This document shows, piece after piece, positions 15,924 through 25,013 of a stretch of 52,841 nt of DNA. The position numbers were made by a program, and so were the translations under genes. Positions within the stretch are counted from its first letter, which is position 1; the number at the start of each line of letters is the position of its first letter. The stretch spans positions 1 to 52,841 of the forward strand of contig NZ_JABWQV010000013.1 of NCBI RefSeq assembly GCF_014268615.1, given 5' to 3'. This stretch comes from Pseudomonas tehranensis (GTDB lineage: Bacteria > Pseudomonadota > Gammaproteobacteria > Pseudomonadales > Pseudomonadaceae). The notes under the pieces are model-generated. The model saw only the letters and a program-made list of their open reading frames with translations, was not told the origin of the DNA and ran no database searches.

Positions 15924-17270
15924 TTAGGTGCCCAGCCTGATAGTGCCTGGTAGGACGTCCCCGTAGAGTATTGTCTGGCGTAAGGCACTGAGCTGCGCAG
16001 GTGAGAGAACGGATCCGGCCAGCTCATCGAACTTGGCAACCAGCTCCTCATCCGACAGCGGATCCTCTGGATCTCCTTTTCGGGTTTCCTGGAAGTGGTT
16101 GATTTGGCGCCCATCCTTTAGCCGCACGTGAAGCCGTGCCATGCGTTTTTTTGGATAAGCGGCTGCCAGTTCTGCATCCTCGGTGACGGCCACTTTCTGC
16201 ATCAGTGAGTGAATGTCGGAACGCGCTAAAACGTCAGGCGAAAACGCAGCCAGACGGACACCGCCAAGCAATAACTGCGCAGCGATGCAGTACTGGATGC
16301 TGAAGCGCGCCTCTTGGGCTGATTGGGGATCCGCACGGTTGCACATCTGATAGGTGGCGGTGTACCCGTCTACACGGATTGAGTCGATATCGTCGGCATC
16401 AAAACCTTCTGTTCCCTGCAAGAGCTTCAGGCCATCGAGTGCTGGGAAGATATGCCCGCAACAACCATGATTCTTGACCGTCATGCGCGTAATAGGCGTC
16501 CACTCTCCCACTCCCTCGAGGGCCGTTAGCCAGTCTCCACTGGAGACGCTGGTCGCAGCCGCGAAGCCCTGGTCACCATGAAGGCTGTCCAGAGAAGCCG
16601 TCACGCCATTAGCGGCGGCGATACCCGCGAGGATACCGGCATCTGCTGCATGGCCGGGGTGTAGCGCCTTCGCCATACCGCCGTCCTGGAGATTCTGCTG
16701 GTGTCCACCGGCAAAGCTGCTCGAAAGGGCAATAGCATGCGCGATTCGATCCGCATCAGCCCCCAGGATCATGGCGGTCGCCACTGCGGCACCTATCGTG
16801 CCCACGGTCGAGGTGGTATGCCAGTAACGATAGTGGCTGGGTTGAATAGCCAGGGAGATCCGGCATCCGATCTCATAGCCAGCGATGATCGCGCGATGGA
16901 GTTGCGCAAGTGACACGCCTTTATCCTGAGCGACGGCCAGCGCGGCGGAAACGGTCGGACTGCCCGGGTGATACCCGCCATCCTTAAAGATGTCGTCAAA
17001 TTCGACCGTGTGACTAGCAGTGGCATTGAGCAGCGCAGCATTTCGCGCAGAACCGAACTGACCGTTCACATAGCAGATGGCATTGCCCTGCCCGAGTTGG
17101 GGGGAAAGGGCGTCAGCCAACAGCGTTGCTGGTGGCAATACACAGCCAGGTAACGTTGTGGCAAACCAATCGAGGATGACGCGGCGTGTCGCCCACGTCA
17201 CGTTTTCGGTCAGGTTGCAGCTTTGCCAACTCGCCGCCGCATTGGCCAGCACCTTAATTGGATTGGTCAT
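15924..17270 (-). CDS. MmgE/PrpD-family protein
   Basis: A 448-residue protein of the MmgE/PrpD family (2-methylcitrate dehydratase, cis-aconitate decarboxylase and many uncharacterised relatives). Family landmarks are NATASHTVEFDDI (about 90-102), HPGSPTVSAALA (about 106-117), and NHGCCGHIFPALD in the second half. AAGGGGA supports ATG 17270, which lies 17 bases after the CoA-transferase stop, so they are one operon. True PrpD would sit with prpB and prpC, which are absent, so this is probably a dehydratase or decarboxylase for another carboxylate. Confidence 0.82.
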   Translation of the reverse strand: MTNPIKVLANAAASWQSCNLTENVTWATRRVILDWFATTLPGCVLPPATLLADALSPQLGQGNAICYVNGQFGSARNAALLNATASHTVEFDDIFKDGGYHPGSPTVSAALAVAQDKGVSLAQLHRAIIAGYEIGCRISLAIQPSHYRYWHTTSTVGTIGAAVATAMILGADADRIAHAIALSSSFAGGHQQNLQDGGMAKALHPGHAADAGILAGIAAANGVTASLDSLHGDQGFAAATSVSSGDWLTALEGVGEWTPITRMTVKNHGCCGHIFPALDGLKLLQGTEGFDADDIDSIRVDGYTATYQMCNRADPQSAQEARFSIQYCIAAQLLLGGVRLAAFSPDVLARSDIHSLMQKVAVTEDAELAAAYPKKRMARLHVRLKDGRQINHFQETRKGDPEDPLSDEELVAKFDELAGSVLSPAQLSALRQTILYGDVLPGTIRLGT

Positions 17271-17287
17271 CGAGGTCCCCTTGACTG

Positions 17288-18481
17288 TCAATTGACGACC
17301 CCCGCTTCTCGCAACGCTTCAATCTCCTCGTGCCCGTAGCCGAGTTCTGCAAGAATTTCGGCGCTCTGAGCACCTACGGGTTGCGGTGTAAGGGTGATCT
17401 GCGCAGGGCTGTCGGACAGACTGAATGCCGCCACTGGAACCGTCAGTCCATCGACTGCACCGGTCCCGATTGCGTGTCTATGCAGCACATGTCGACTGGC
17501 GACCTGGCTGTCCGAAAGAGCTTCCTCCAGGCGGCGAATGCGAGCAGCTGGGATGCGCCTTGCCTGTAAAAACTTCTCCCAATAATCCGCTGACATCGTA
17601 CCGATGATTTTTTTCAGCACCTGTGCCTCTTCCGCATGCGCATCCAAACGTTGATTGTTATCGGTCTTGATCATGTCCTCACGACCGAGTGCCGTCCATA
17701 GACGACGCTGTTGGTTGAGGTTAGAGGCACCGATCATCAGCGGGGCATCGCTTGCCTGATAGCAGCCGATCGTTGCAAATGGGAAAGTATTGCCCTTCTG
17801 CTCCGGATGCTTACTATTCCAGAGGAATCCGGTGAGGTGAGAGCTGGTCAATATCAGTGCCACATCGAGCATGGAAACATCGATAAACTGGCCCTTCCCT
17901 CCATTTCGTTCCCGCTGAAAAAGAGCGGTCGCGATTGCATACGCAGCGGTCGTGCCCGTCGCATAGTCCACAACAGGCGCCCCTGATTTCAAGGGTCTGC
18001 CATCGCCGTGGCCGGTCATCGACATCATGCCGGAAAAAGCCTGGATCACATTGTCATAGGCTGTCTGCTCCCGGCGGGGTCCGGTCGAACCAAAAGCCGA
18101 GATAGAGCAATAGATCAGCTTAGGGTTAAGCGTTGACAACGCCTCGTAACCCAACCCCAGCTCATCAAAAGCACCCGGGCGATAATTTTCCACAAACACA
18201 TCGGCAGTAGAAATGAGCCGTTTCATCGCCTCGCGTCCCTCAGCAGTTTTGAGGTCTAGGGCCAATGTCTTTTTGTTGGACGCCTGGGCCATGAAGGCAG
18301 TACCCATGCCCATATCGTTCAGCGCGCGATCAGAGCCCTGCATGCGCGCTTGGTCAGGGTCATTAGGTGACTCGACCTTGATCACTTCAGCACCCAAGAC
18401 TGCCATCTGATAGCTGGCAAAGGGACCTGCAAGTACATGCGTCGTATCCACGACACGAATTCCATCAAATGCTTTAGCCAT
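17288..18481 (-). CDS. Class III (CaiB/BaiF) CoA-transferase
   Basis: A 397-residue enzyme of family III CoA-transferases, which pass CoA from an acyl-CoA (often succinyl-CoA) to a carboxylate through an aspartyl anhydride. The N-terminus shows RVVDTTHVLAGPFASYQMAVLGAEVIKVE; the probable catalytic aspartate is Asp172 (PVVDYATG). It stands between a TctC-like binding protein and the MmgE/PrpD gene, implying activation of the imported acid. The substrate is unknown. Confidence 0.88.
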   Translation of the reverse strand: MAKAFDGIRVVDTTHVLAGPFASYQMAVLGAEVIKVESPNDPDQARMQGSDRALNDMGMGTAFMAQASNKKTLALDLKTAEGREAMKRLISTADVFVENYRPGAFDELGLGYEALSTLNPKLIYCSISAFGSTGPRREQTAYDNVIQAFSGMMSMTGHGDGRPLKSGAPVVDYATGTTAAYAIATALFQRERNGGKGQFIDVSMLDVALILTSSHLTGFLWNSKHPEQKGNTFPFATIGCYQASDAPLMIGASNLNQQRRLWTALGREDMIKTDNNQRLDAHAEEAQVLKKIIGTMSADYWEKFLQARRIPAARIRRLEEALSDSQVASRHVLHRHAIGTGAVDGLTVPVAAFSLSDSPAQITLTPQPVGAQSAEILAELGYGHEEIEALREAGVVN

Positions 18482-18532
18482 GAATCCTCACCCACTTATC
18501 ACTCTCTGGCGACCCGTTAAAACCCTGCAACA

Positions 18533-19531
18533 TCACTGAATATAACCGGCGGCTTTAAGCTGGGTTTGTGCGACATCCGTTACGCGTTTGACAAAATCCG
18601 TGTACTCCTTTGGGCCCATCCAAGAGTCCACGACACCGGCATTGCGGGCATAATTCTGGTACTCCTCTGAGCGCATCGCCTTGTGAATAGCATCAGCAAT
18701 CTTCTGCTGTGTCTGCTTTGGAATATCCGCAGGTCCAAACACTCCACGAACCTGCAGCCAACTGGTATCGACTTGATATCCTTGCTCACCAAAGGTCGGC
18801 ACATCAGGTAGCCCAGTGAGACGTTCTTCGCCCAGCACACCCAGGCCGACCAAGCGACTTGCATCAAAGAAGGAACTTACGGCGCCTAGATTGGAGACGC
18901 CGACATCAATGTGCCCCCCCAACAGCGCAGCAACAATATCCGGGGTAGAGTTAAATGCAATCCAATTAAACTTTACACCCGCGGCCTTCTCCAACATCGT
19001 GATGCCAATGCTCTGCATGGAGCCCGCTGGCCCAAAACCACCCACATTGACCTGCCCATTGTTGGCCTTGGCCAGCGCCACGAGGTCATTCAAGTTCTTC
19101 ATGTCGGAACCCGACTTGACGAACAGTAAGATCGCGTCTTCCTGTGTCGAAGCTATCCAGGAAAAATCATCAATGGCGTATGTCCCCTTGAGATTCGTAA
19201 GCATGCTTGTAAAGTGCGACAACGTGTTGACACCGAGCGTCAAACCATCTGGCTTGGCGGAGAGAACTCGCGTCATCTGTGCTGCCCCCCCACCACCCGG
19301 TGCATTGATGACAATCACTTTCTGACCAATCTCCGGTTCTAAAGTCTTTGCCAGTGTTCTGATGAAGACATCTGCACTGCCACCCGCCGCCGTGTGCATG
19401 ACCATGTTCACCGGGCCACTGGGCCAGTTGCTTTCGGCCCGTGCGACGTCAACGCCACAGAACATTGTCACGGCAGCAAGCGTGGTTGCACCCAGGCAGC
19501 GGCGAGCGCTCTTTACAGTTTTACTTAGCAT
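18533..19531 (-). CDS. Tripartite tricarboxylate transporter substrate-binding protein (TctC/Bug type)
   Basis: A 332-residue secreted protein, signal peptide ending GVDVARA. It carries the Bug-family pattern: WPSGPVNMVMHTAAGGSADV near the mature N-terminus, the VINAPGGGGAAQM loop and a late DVPTFGEQGY motif. It delivers carboxylates to TctAB; the matching tctB and tctA lie 5.5 kb away at 25014-27053. ATG 19531 gives the signal peptide; a longer frame to 19675 adds no plausible sequence. Likely co-transcribed with the CoA-transferase 51 bases downstream, and controlled by the LysR gene just upstream. Confidence 0.88.
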   Translation of the reverse strand: MLSKTVKSARRCLGATTLAAVTMFCGVDVARAESNWPSGPVNMVMHTAAGGSADVFIRTLAKTLEPEIGQKVIVINAPGGGGAAQMTRVLSAKPDGLTLGVNTLSHFTSMLTNLKGTYAIDDFSWIASTQEDAILLFVKSGSDMKNLNDLVALAKANNGQVNVGGFGPAGSMQSIGITMLEKAAGVKFNWIAFNSTPDIVAALLGGHIDVGVSNLGAVSSFFDASRLVGLGVLGEERLTGLPDVPTFGEQGYQVDTSWLQVRGVFGPADIPKQTQQKIADAIHKAMRSEEYQNYARNAGVVDSWMGPKEYTDFVKRVTDVAQTQLKAAGYIQ

Positions 19532-19621
19532 CTTCTGACACTCCGACGATTTTATTTTTTTAGTACTCGATATGGGGCCGATCCCTGAACTAAGGCTCCC
19601 AAAAAACAACCAAAAACGGTA

Positions 19622-19636
19622 CTGACGATTTGTCAG
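19622..19636. promoter_or_regulatory. LysR-type palindrome upstream of the TctC-like gene
   Basis: CTGAC-N5-GTCAG, containing a T-N11-A core (19623-19635), in the 210-base gap between the lysR stop and the TctC-like start, about 90 bases before that start. It is a candidate site for the neighbouring LysR protein. Confidence 0.4.
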
Positions 19637-19741
19637 CCAAAGGCGGCGTTTATATTGGGCAGGCTTGCCAGCCACGAGAGAACATCAACGAATCGTCGCG
19701 GCACTACGAATCGGCGATCAGTCATTCCACAGCATTGATTA

Positions 19742-20629
19742 TTAATCCGTCATCGCCAACAGCTCTCGCATCCACGAAAGGAACTTCAGCAATGGCTCAG
19801 ATGGGCGCATTTTTCGCGGCCATGTCAGATAATAACTCTCCCCGGTTTTATAAGTATGTTCGAAAGGCGCGATAAAACTTCCATTTTTAATCTGACGCTC
19901 GACAAAGGCTTTGACGGCGATGGCCATCCCAATATTCATCGATGCCGCCTCGTAAGCCAGCGCCGAATTATCAAAGCGAATACCTGTATCGGCATCGACG
20001 CCCGCATCGATCGATGAAAGCCAACTTGCCCAATCATTTGGACGCGCCATGGAGTGAAGCAGACGTATGTGGGAAAGATCCTGCGGCGCTTCGAGCTTCG
20101 CGGACTCCATCAGCATCGGCGAGCAAATGGGGATCAGCTCAATATCGACGAGCTTTTCCGCGTGCAGGTCAGGCCAATCCCCATGGCCCGAACGAATCGA
20201 GGCATCAATGTTTTGCGTTTCGAAATCCACCGGAGCCAACGAAGATGAGAGCCTGACTTCAATCAATTCGTTGGCATCATGAAAGTTAGCCAGCCGGGGA
20301 ATCAGCCATCGCTGCGAGAAGGTGGTATAGGACTGGATGGAAAGAATATTCCGTCTTCCTCTGCGTGAAACTTTACGCGCCGCGTTACTGATGTCCTGGA
20401 AAGCGTGAGTAATTCCCTCGTAAAGTTCCTTGCCTTCCCGCGTCAGCTCGATCCCCCTGTGCAAGCGTCGAAACAGGGCGACCCCAAAATACTCCTCAAG
20501 TACCCGCACCTGACGACTGACGGCCACCTGCGATACATTCATCTCTTCTGCAGCAGTTGTCAGGCTACACAGCCGGGCAGCGGCCTCAAAAGCTCTCAAA
20601 GGGTTCAGCGGGGGAAGTGGATATTTCAT
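19742..20629 (-). CDS. LysR-family regulator (GcvA-like)
   Basis: A 295-residue regulator with an N-terminal helix-turn-helix (PLRAFEAAARLCSLTTAAEE, then MNVSQVAVSRQVRVLEEYFG) characteristic of the GcvA/AmpR-like branch. A LysR effector domain follows (residues about 90-290). It precedes the TctC/CoA-transferase/PrpD operon on the same strand with a 210-base gap holding a T-N11-A palindrome, so it is the likely regulator of that operon. The effector is not known. Confidence 0.87.
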   Translation of the reverse strand: MKYPLPPLNPLRAFEAAARLCSLTTAAEEMNVSQVAVSRQVRVLEEYFGVALFRRLHRGIELTREGKELYEGITHAFQDISNAARKVSRRGRRNILSIQSYTTFSQRWLIPRLANFHDANELIEVRLSSSLAPVDFETQNIDASIRSGHGDWPDLHAEKLVDIELIPICSPMLMESAKLEAPQDLSHIRLLHSMARPNDWASWLSSIDAGVDADTGIRFDNSALAYEAASMNIGMAIAVKAFVERQIKNGSFIAPFEHTYKTGESYYLTWPRKMRPSEPLLKFLSWMRELLAMTD

Positions 20630-20782
20630 TCAATCACCAGAAAACGCTGTCAGTATTCCAAATAGGAAAAACTTCTTCATAGCCCTAAGAGCAACACTCA
20701 TCGTTAAAGATATCAGCCGCGTTAAATCAACCACCTCTACAGCACTTAAATGCATCGAACCGGCCCCATGAGCAGGTCCGAT

Positions 20783-22033
20783 TCAGAGGAGGTTGAGCGG
20801 GTAACTGACGATCACTCGAGCGTCGTTGGCGTCACGGGAGAAGTCAGACCGATAGGTAGCACTGCGCAAGCGCATGCCCAGCCCCTTTAGCGCCCCACTC
20901 TGGATCACGTACTGCAACTCGATATCGAGTTCGCGCTCACCACCTGAGTCGGCGCCCCGGACATCCGCACCACTGCCTCGCAGGTAACGAGTCATAAAGG
21001 TCAGGCCGGGAATACCGACGTTAGCGAGGTCAAAGTCGTAGCGTAGCTGCCAGGATTGCTCATCCTTTTCAGCGAAATCACCGATCTGAACAAAGTTGAC
21101 CAGGAAGGGGTTGGAACCCGCCACATAGGGAAAAGCCGAGTCGCCCGACATCAACTGGTAACCAACACCCAGCGAATGTCCGCTCAATTTGTATGTACCC
21201 ATTGCGCTGAATGCCCGGTTGTCGATGGCTCCCCCCTGTGCCAACCCTTCATCGTCACTCAGGAAAAGGCGGATATCACTGTTGAACGCCCCCCAATCTC
21301 CCTTGCGCCGGTCGGTAATACCAAAGAACTGTTGCCGATAGATATCCTCGAAGCGAGCGTATTGGTAACTGAGGTTAGTGGTCTTCAGAAACTGATAGGT
21401 GAGCCCCATCACATCGAAGTCCCCTCCATCCAGAGACCCGCTAAACCGACGGTTTTTGTTATTGAGCGTCAAGCCTTCGTCGCCAGTCTGATCGCGTTGA
21501 ACGGTGCGCTGGATTTGCGCCCCCGTGAACTCAAGCCCTTTCAACTCTCGCACCTGGAGTTGCATCCCTTCGAAGATTTGCGGCAGCAGGCGACCATCGT
21601 TAGCCTGCAGCGTGGGCCACTTGGGCAACAGGGTCCCAACCTTGAACTCGCTATTGGAGGCACGCAGCTTGAAGGTACCACCAGCCTTTGAGTAGGTATC
21701 AGGCACCTCGCCGTCATCCTGCACCGGCAGAAGCCCAGTGCCAGCCCGACCGGGGCTCGAATCAAGCTTTACACCGAGCATCCCAATAGCGTCAAAGCCA
21801 ACACCGATCACTCCAGGGGTATAGCCAGACTCGTACCGCAGAATAAAACCTTGGGCCCACTCTTCTCGCTGTGACTGACCGCTCCCCTCTCTGAAGTCAC
21901 GATTCATGTAGAAATTTCGAAGTTCCAGCGAGGCTTTGCTGTCATTTAAAATGCCTTCTGCGAAGACCGATGGAACACTAGCAGCAAGTCCCGCTCCTAC
22001 TACACACAAGGGCATATTTTTTATTAGCGTCAT
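20783..22033 (-). CDS. OprD-family outer-membrane porin
   Basis: A 416-residue porin, close to the usual OprD length. A signal peptide (ending PSVFA) is followed by SKASLELRNFYMNRDF, the standard OprD start, and the chain ends in YPLNLL, as expected for a barrel closing with an aromatic/hydrophobic C-terminal strand. Internal YESGYTPG, GMQLQVRELKGLEFTG and RYDFDLANVGIPGL are family landmarks. It presumably admits the carboxylate used by the flanking transport and CoA genes. Confidence 0.9.
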   Translation of the reverse strand: MTLIKNMPLCVVGAGLAASVPSVFAEGILNDSKASLELRNFYMNRDFREGSGQSQREEWAQGFILRYESGYTPGVIGVGFDAIGMLGVKLDSSPGRAGTGLLPVQDDGEVPDTYSKAGGTFKLRASNSEFKVGTLLPKWPTLQANDGRLLPQIFEGMQLQVRELKGLEFTGAQIQRTVQRDQTGDEGLTLNNKNRRFSGSLDGGDFDVMGLTYQFLKTTNLSYQYARFEDIYRQQFFGITDRRKGDWGAFNSDIRLFLSDDEGLAQGGAIDNRAFSAMGTYKLSGHSLGVGYQLMSGDSAFPYVAGSNPFLVNFVQIGDFAEKDEQSWQLRYDFDLANVGIPGLTFMTRYLRGSGADVRGADSGGERELDIELQYVIQSGALKGLGMRLRSATYRSDFSRDANDARVIVSYPLNLL

Positions 22034-22792
22034 TGCAAGTACCTAAAAAGGACCGGACACCACAGCCAACCGCAGAACCGGTCAAGGATGGGCGGAGGAG
22101 AACTAAGGGAATTACTCAGCAAGCCGATACCCGACGCGCCCACTCGCACGCGCATGGTGGCTGGCTAGAAATTACCCATTTAGGATCAATTCAAATAGGC
22201 GACTGCGTTATTTGAAGTGATTATTAATTATTATGGAGCACAGGCTTATCCGGAGACAAAGAGCCCATTAAATTGATTATTGGATACTTGACATAACGCC
22301 AGATGATATTTATTACGACTCGATCATCACAGGCGAGCGCCAAGCAATATGTAATTGCCGAGGAGCGCCGCAACGGCGCCTTAAGATAGGGAACTTTCAT
22401 AGAGACCTATTTGTTGTTATGAGTCTGAAATGAACGTTCATCGATTATGCAATCGAAATTCGAATGGTCAACCAAGCTGTTCCACTCCTTGGAACAGCAA
22501 GGCTGTGCGGGCATCAGCTCATTTGGGGATTCAGGCCCCACCCCGCCTGGGTGCAGCATAGGGTTTGATCCAGTCAGCCGGTGCCCGCGTTCCCACTTGG
22601 AGGCGCTGTTCAAGCGAGCTGCTCCTTGACGCAACTGAACGACCATGCGTTGATGCGGCGTTGCAAAAAAAGGGGGTAGAAACGAGTCACGGCCGCAATA
22701 AGCCAGCCCAAGGTTGCGCCGTGCCGGTGTCGATGATTTGCCGCCGTGCGCCTACCGGCAGTACCGCTCTCATCCGAAACCCAAAGAGCGCC
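22034..22792. other. Long gene-free divergent region between the porin and iclR genes
   Basis: No credible gene. The stretch 22200-22440 is visibly AT-rich with likely promoters for both sides, and a perfect 23-base dyad sits at 22476-22498. An open frame extending the IclR protein upstream from 22793 to 22565 lacks homology-like sequence and was not used. Confidence 0.5.
22476..22498. promoter_or_regulatory. Perfect 9-5-9 dyad, candidate IclR operator
   Basis: GCTGTTCCA-N5-TGGAACAGC. The arms are exact reverse complements. The TTCCA/TGGAA core resembles the operator half-sites of E. coli IclR. No T-run follows, so it does not look like a terminator. It lies about 295 bases upstream of the IclR start. 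Confidence 0.45.
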
Positions 22793-23635
22793 ATGACGAT
22801 GACCACCAAACAACTTTACGCATTGGCAGAGGCCAGCAACGGAGCAACGCTCGCGGGAATTCCCGGTCAAGGCAAGTCAACGCCAAATCGGTCCCTGGAG
22901 CGCGGCCTGGATTTGTTAAGGGCTTTCCGTCCGGGTAGTGAATACCTGACCAACGGAGATCTAAGCGAAAGGACTGGCCTCTCCAAGTCGACCGTTAGCC
23001 GCCTGACACAAACGCTGGTTCGTGCAGGTTTCCTGGACTACGACCCGGTCAGTGGTGCCTACCGGCTAGCATCTTCCTTGCTAAGTCTGGCGCACACCCT
23101 GTATCACGGAAGCTCTCTGGTGCGGGTAGCGGAACCGCTGATGCGTCAAGTCGCCAGGCAACTGCAAGTGAACGTCGGATTAGCAGCCGCCGACGGCGAC
23201 GAAATGGTTTATATAGAGTCGATCAGGTTAGGCGCGCGTAAGTCTCCGCGCACCGTGGGAACAGGGCAGCGTCTGCCCATAGACCTCACCGCACTGGGAC
23301 GGGCTTACCTATCAGTCCAGGATGAGGTTCGACGCGGGGCGCTGCTGGAACATTTCAGAGCACGGCGATGCGCTTCCCGCTGGGCAGAGTTGAGCAGAGA
23401 AATCGACGATGCCATTCAAAGCGTTATGTGCCATGGCTATTGCGCAGCCTCCTGGCAGCCTCAAGTGGTATCAATAGCCGCCCCGCTTAATCTACCCACT
23501 TATCGCACCCATGCACTCAATATCAGCCTGTCAACCAACGAAAGTATCGACAAGGTGATCGCGCGCTATTCGGGGCCTCTACTTGAGTTGACCGAGACGA
23601 TCAGGAGCCAGTTGAGCGACCAGAATGATGTATGA
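22793..23635 (+). CDS. IclR-family transcriptional regulator
   Basis: A 280-residue regulator. The N-terminal winged helix-turn-helix occupies about residues 34-85 (SLERGLDLLRAF, LSKSTVSRLTQTLVRAGFL), and the IclR effector domain follows (VGLAAADGDEMVYIES, then GTGQRLPIDLTALGRAYL). ATG 22793 was taken; MTMTT offers a second ATG at 22799. It stands between the divergent OprD porin and the convergent AbrB gene and probably controls part of the carboxylate region. The dyad at 22476-22498 is a candidate site. Confidence 0.87.
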   Translation: MTMTTKQLYALAEASNGATLAGIPGQGKSTPNRSLERGLDLLRAFRPGSEYLTNGDLSERTGLSKSTVSRLTQTLVRAGFLDYDPVSGAYRLASSLLSLAHTLYHGSSLVRVAEPLMRQVARQLQVNVGLAAADGDEMVYIESIRLGARKSPRTVGTGQRLPIDLTALGRAYLSVQDEVRRGALLEHFRARRCASRWAELSREIDDAIQSVMCHGYCAASWQPQVVSIAAPLNLPTYRTHALNISLSTNESIDKVIARYSGPLLELTETIRSQLSDQNDV

Positions 23636-23678
23636 AGCTCAACAGCGTGCCACCTCTCTCCAGCGTTTTCGCCACTCG

Positions 23679-24845
23679 TCAGGACGAACGCCCTAACTCA
23701 AACCTTCGAGCCACTGCGATGAACCAATGAACGCCCGGCATGAATATGCAGATCCGCACAATCTGAAATGAAACAATTACAGCAACATTGTAGCCAAGGA
23801 ACTGCGCAGTCAATGCCATTTCAGTAACCCCTCCAGGCGCAGCACTGAGCAACATGACCTCCCATGGAAAGCCCGACAGAACAGCAAACGCAACTGCCAT
23901 CAAGCTTGTCAATAACAGGAAAAACAGCATGGAAATGACAATGGAGAGTGTCAGCCTGACTTCCAGAAATAGATCTTTGGTAAACACGGAGCCCAACCAA
24001 GTACCAAGAACAACTTGAGCTGCAGCCATGATCAACGACGGGTAAGGAGCGACATGAAGACCACTACTGGATACGGCGGCAGAAACCAGTAAAGCGCCGA
24101 AAAAATAAGGGTTTGGTAACCTGAGAAGTCGAAACAGCATAGCACCGGTCAAAGCAGAAATGGCTAACAACAGAACGCCACCCGGATCAAACTGACCCAC
24201 CCCTCCACTACTTCGCTCAGCATTTCCTGGCCAACCATCCATCACATACAAAGCGATCGGGACTATTACCACAACGCTCGCTATTCTAATGGTTTGCGAC
24301 AGTACCACCACTGCCTTATTCAACCCGAACCTTTCCGCGATCACAGCAGCCTCTACCGGACTGGTGGGAATCGTGCACAGCAATGCTGTTGAATAATCAA
24401 GGCGTGTAAAGCGTTTAAGCAATAGTGAAACAAGCAGAGCACTCAGACCTGTAAGGACAGCCAATCCAATAATAGCGAGCCCCATCTCAAAAATAACGGC
24501 CAACGCTTCACTGGTAAATGCCAACCCCACGGTAGAAGCAATTATCATTTGGCCACAGGGCCGGGTTTTAGCCGGAACAGCCGTTTTCATCAAACCGCTA
24601 ATATAAAGAAACGCCGTTAGCATCAGTGGGCCAATCATGAACGGCAGAGGCATCCCAACCTCAAGAAACACCCGCCCCACACCAAAGCAGAGAACATACA
24701 GCAACAGCAACCGGGAAACACCAAAAATATTAACCCCCATCACAACACCCTCAACTTTAGCCCGCGTCATCACCCATCGACCCAGAATAAAACATGTACA
24801 AAAGCTCCCCAGAAAAATAATCGTGATGTATACAGCAACCGCCAC
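23679..24845 (-). CDS. AbrB-family (duplicated domain) membrane protein
   Basis: A 388-residue polytopic inner-membrane protein with two similar halves. The repeats show PLPFMIGPLMLTAFLY in the first half and NPYFFGALLVSAAVS in the second, each followed by a GLAFTSEAL or GTWLGSVFTKD segment, and the end has SAAPGGVTEMALTAQFLGY. This is the AbrB/ammonia-monooxygenase-like transporter family often found beside tripartite tricarboxylate transporter genes. It is likely a transporter or regulator of the same acid; substrate unknown. It lies on the same strand as tctBA but 168 bases after tctA. Confidence 0.82.
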   Translation of the reverse strand: MAVAVYITIIFLGSFCTCFILGRWVMTRAKVEGVVMGVNIFGVSRLLLLYVLCFGVGRVFLEVGMPLPFMIGPLMLTAFLYISGLMKTAVPAKTRPCGQMIIASTVGLAFTSEALAVIFEMGLAIIGLAVLTGLSALLVSLLLKRFTRLDYSTALLCTIPTSPVEAAVIAERFGLNKAVVVLSQTIRIASVVVIVPIALYVMDGWPGNAERSSGGVGQFDPGGVLLLAISALTGAMLFRLLRLPNPYFFGALLVSAAVSSSGLHVAPYPSLIMAAAQVVLGTWLGSVFTKDLFLEVRLTLSIVISMLFFLLLTSLMAVAFAVLSGFPWEVMLLSAAPGGVTEMALTAQFLGYNVAVIVSFQIVRICIFMPGVHWFIAVARRFELGRSS

Positions 24846-25013
24846 CCGTCATCGGTAGAAATCGAAAGCAGCCTTCACGCGCAAAACAGCCCGACACAGC
24901 AAACCCTGATCGGTTTGAGGTATCGGGCCGTAAAGCCTCACTCTGTCCAAACTTCCATCAAAGTTTAAACTTCACGATCACCTGACAACGCTGTTATTTT
25001 TACTTAACATCCA

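Noticed and set aside
15924..17270. 2-methylcitrate dehydratase PrpD
   Set aside because: No prpB, prpC or acnD nearby; the neighbours are a CoA-transferase and a tripartite transporter binding protein.
22476..22498. Dyad as intrinsic terminator
   Set aside because: No T-run follows on either strand and no gene ends nearby.
22565..22792. Upstream extension of the IclR protein
   Set aside because: The extra 76 codons carry no family sequence; ATG 22793 gives a normal IclR length.
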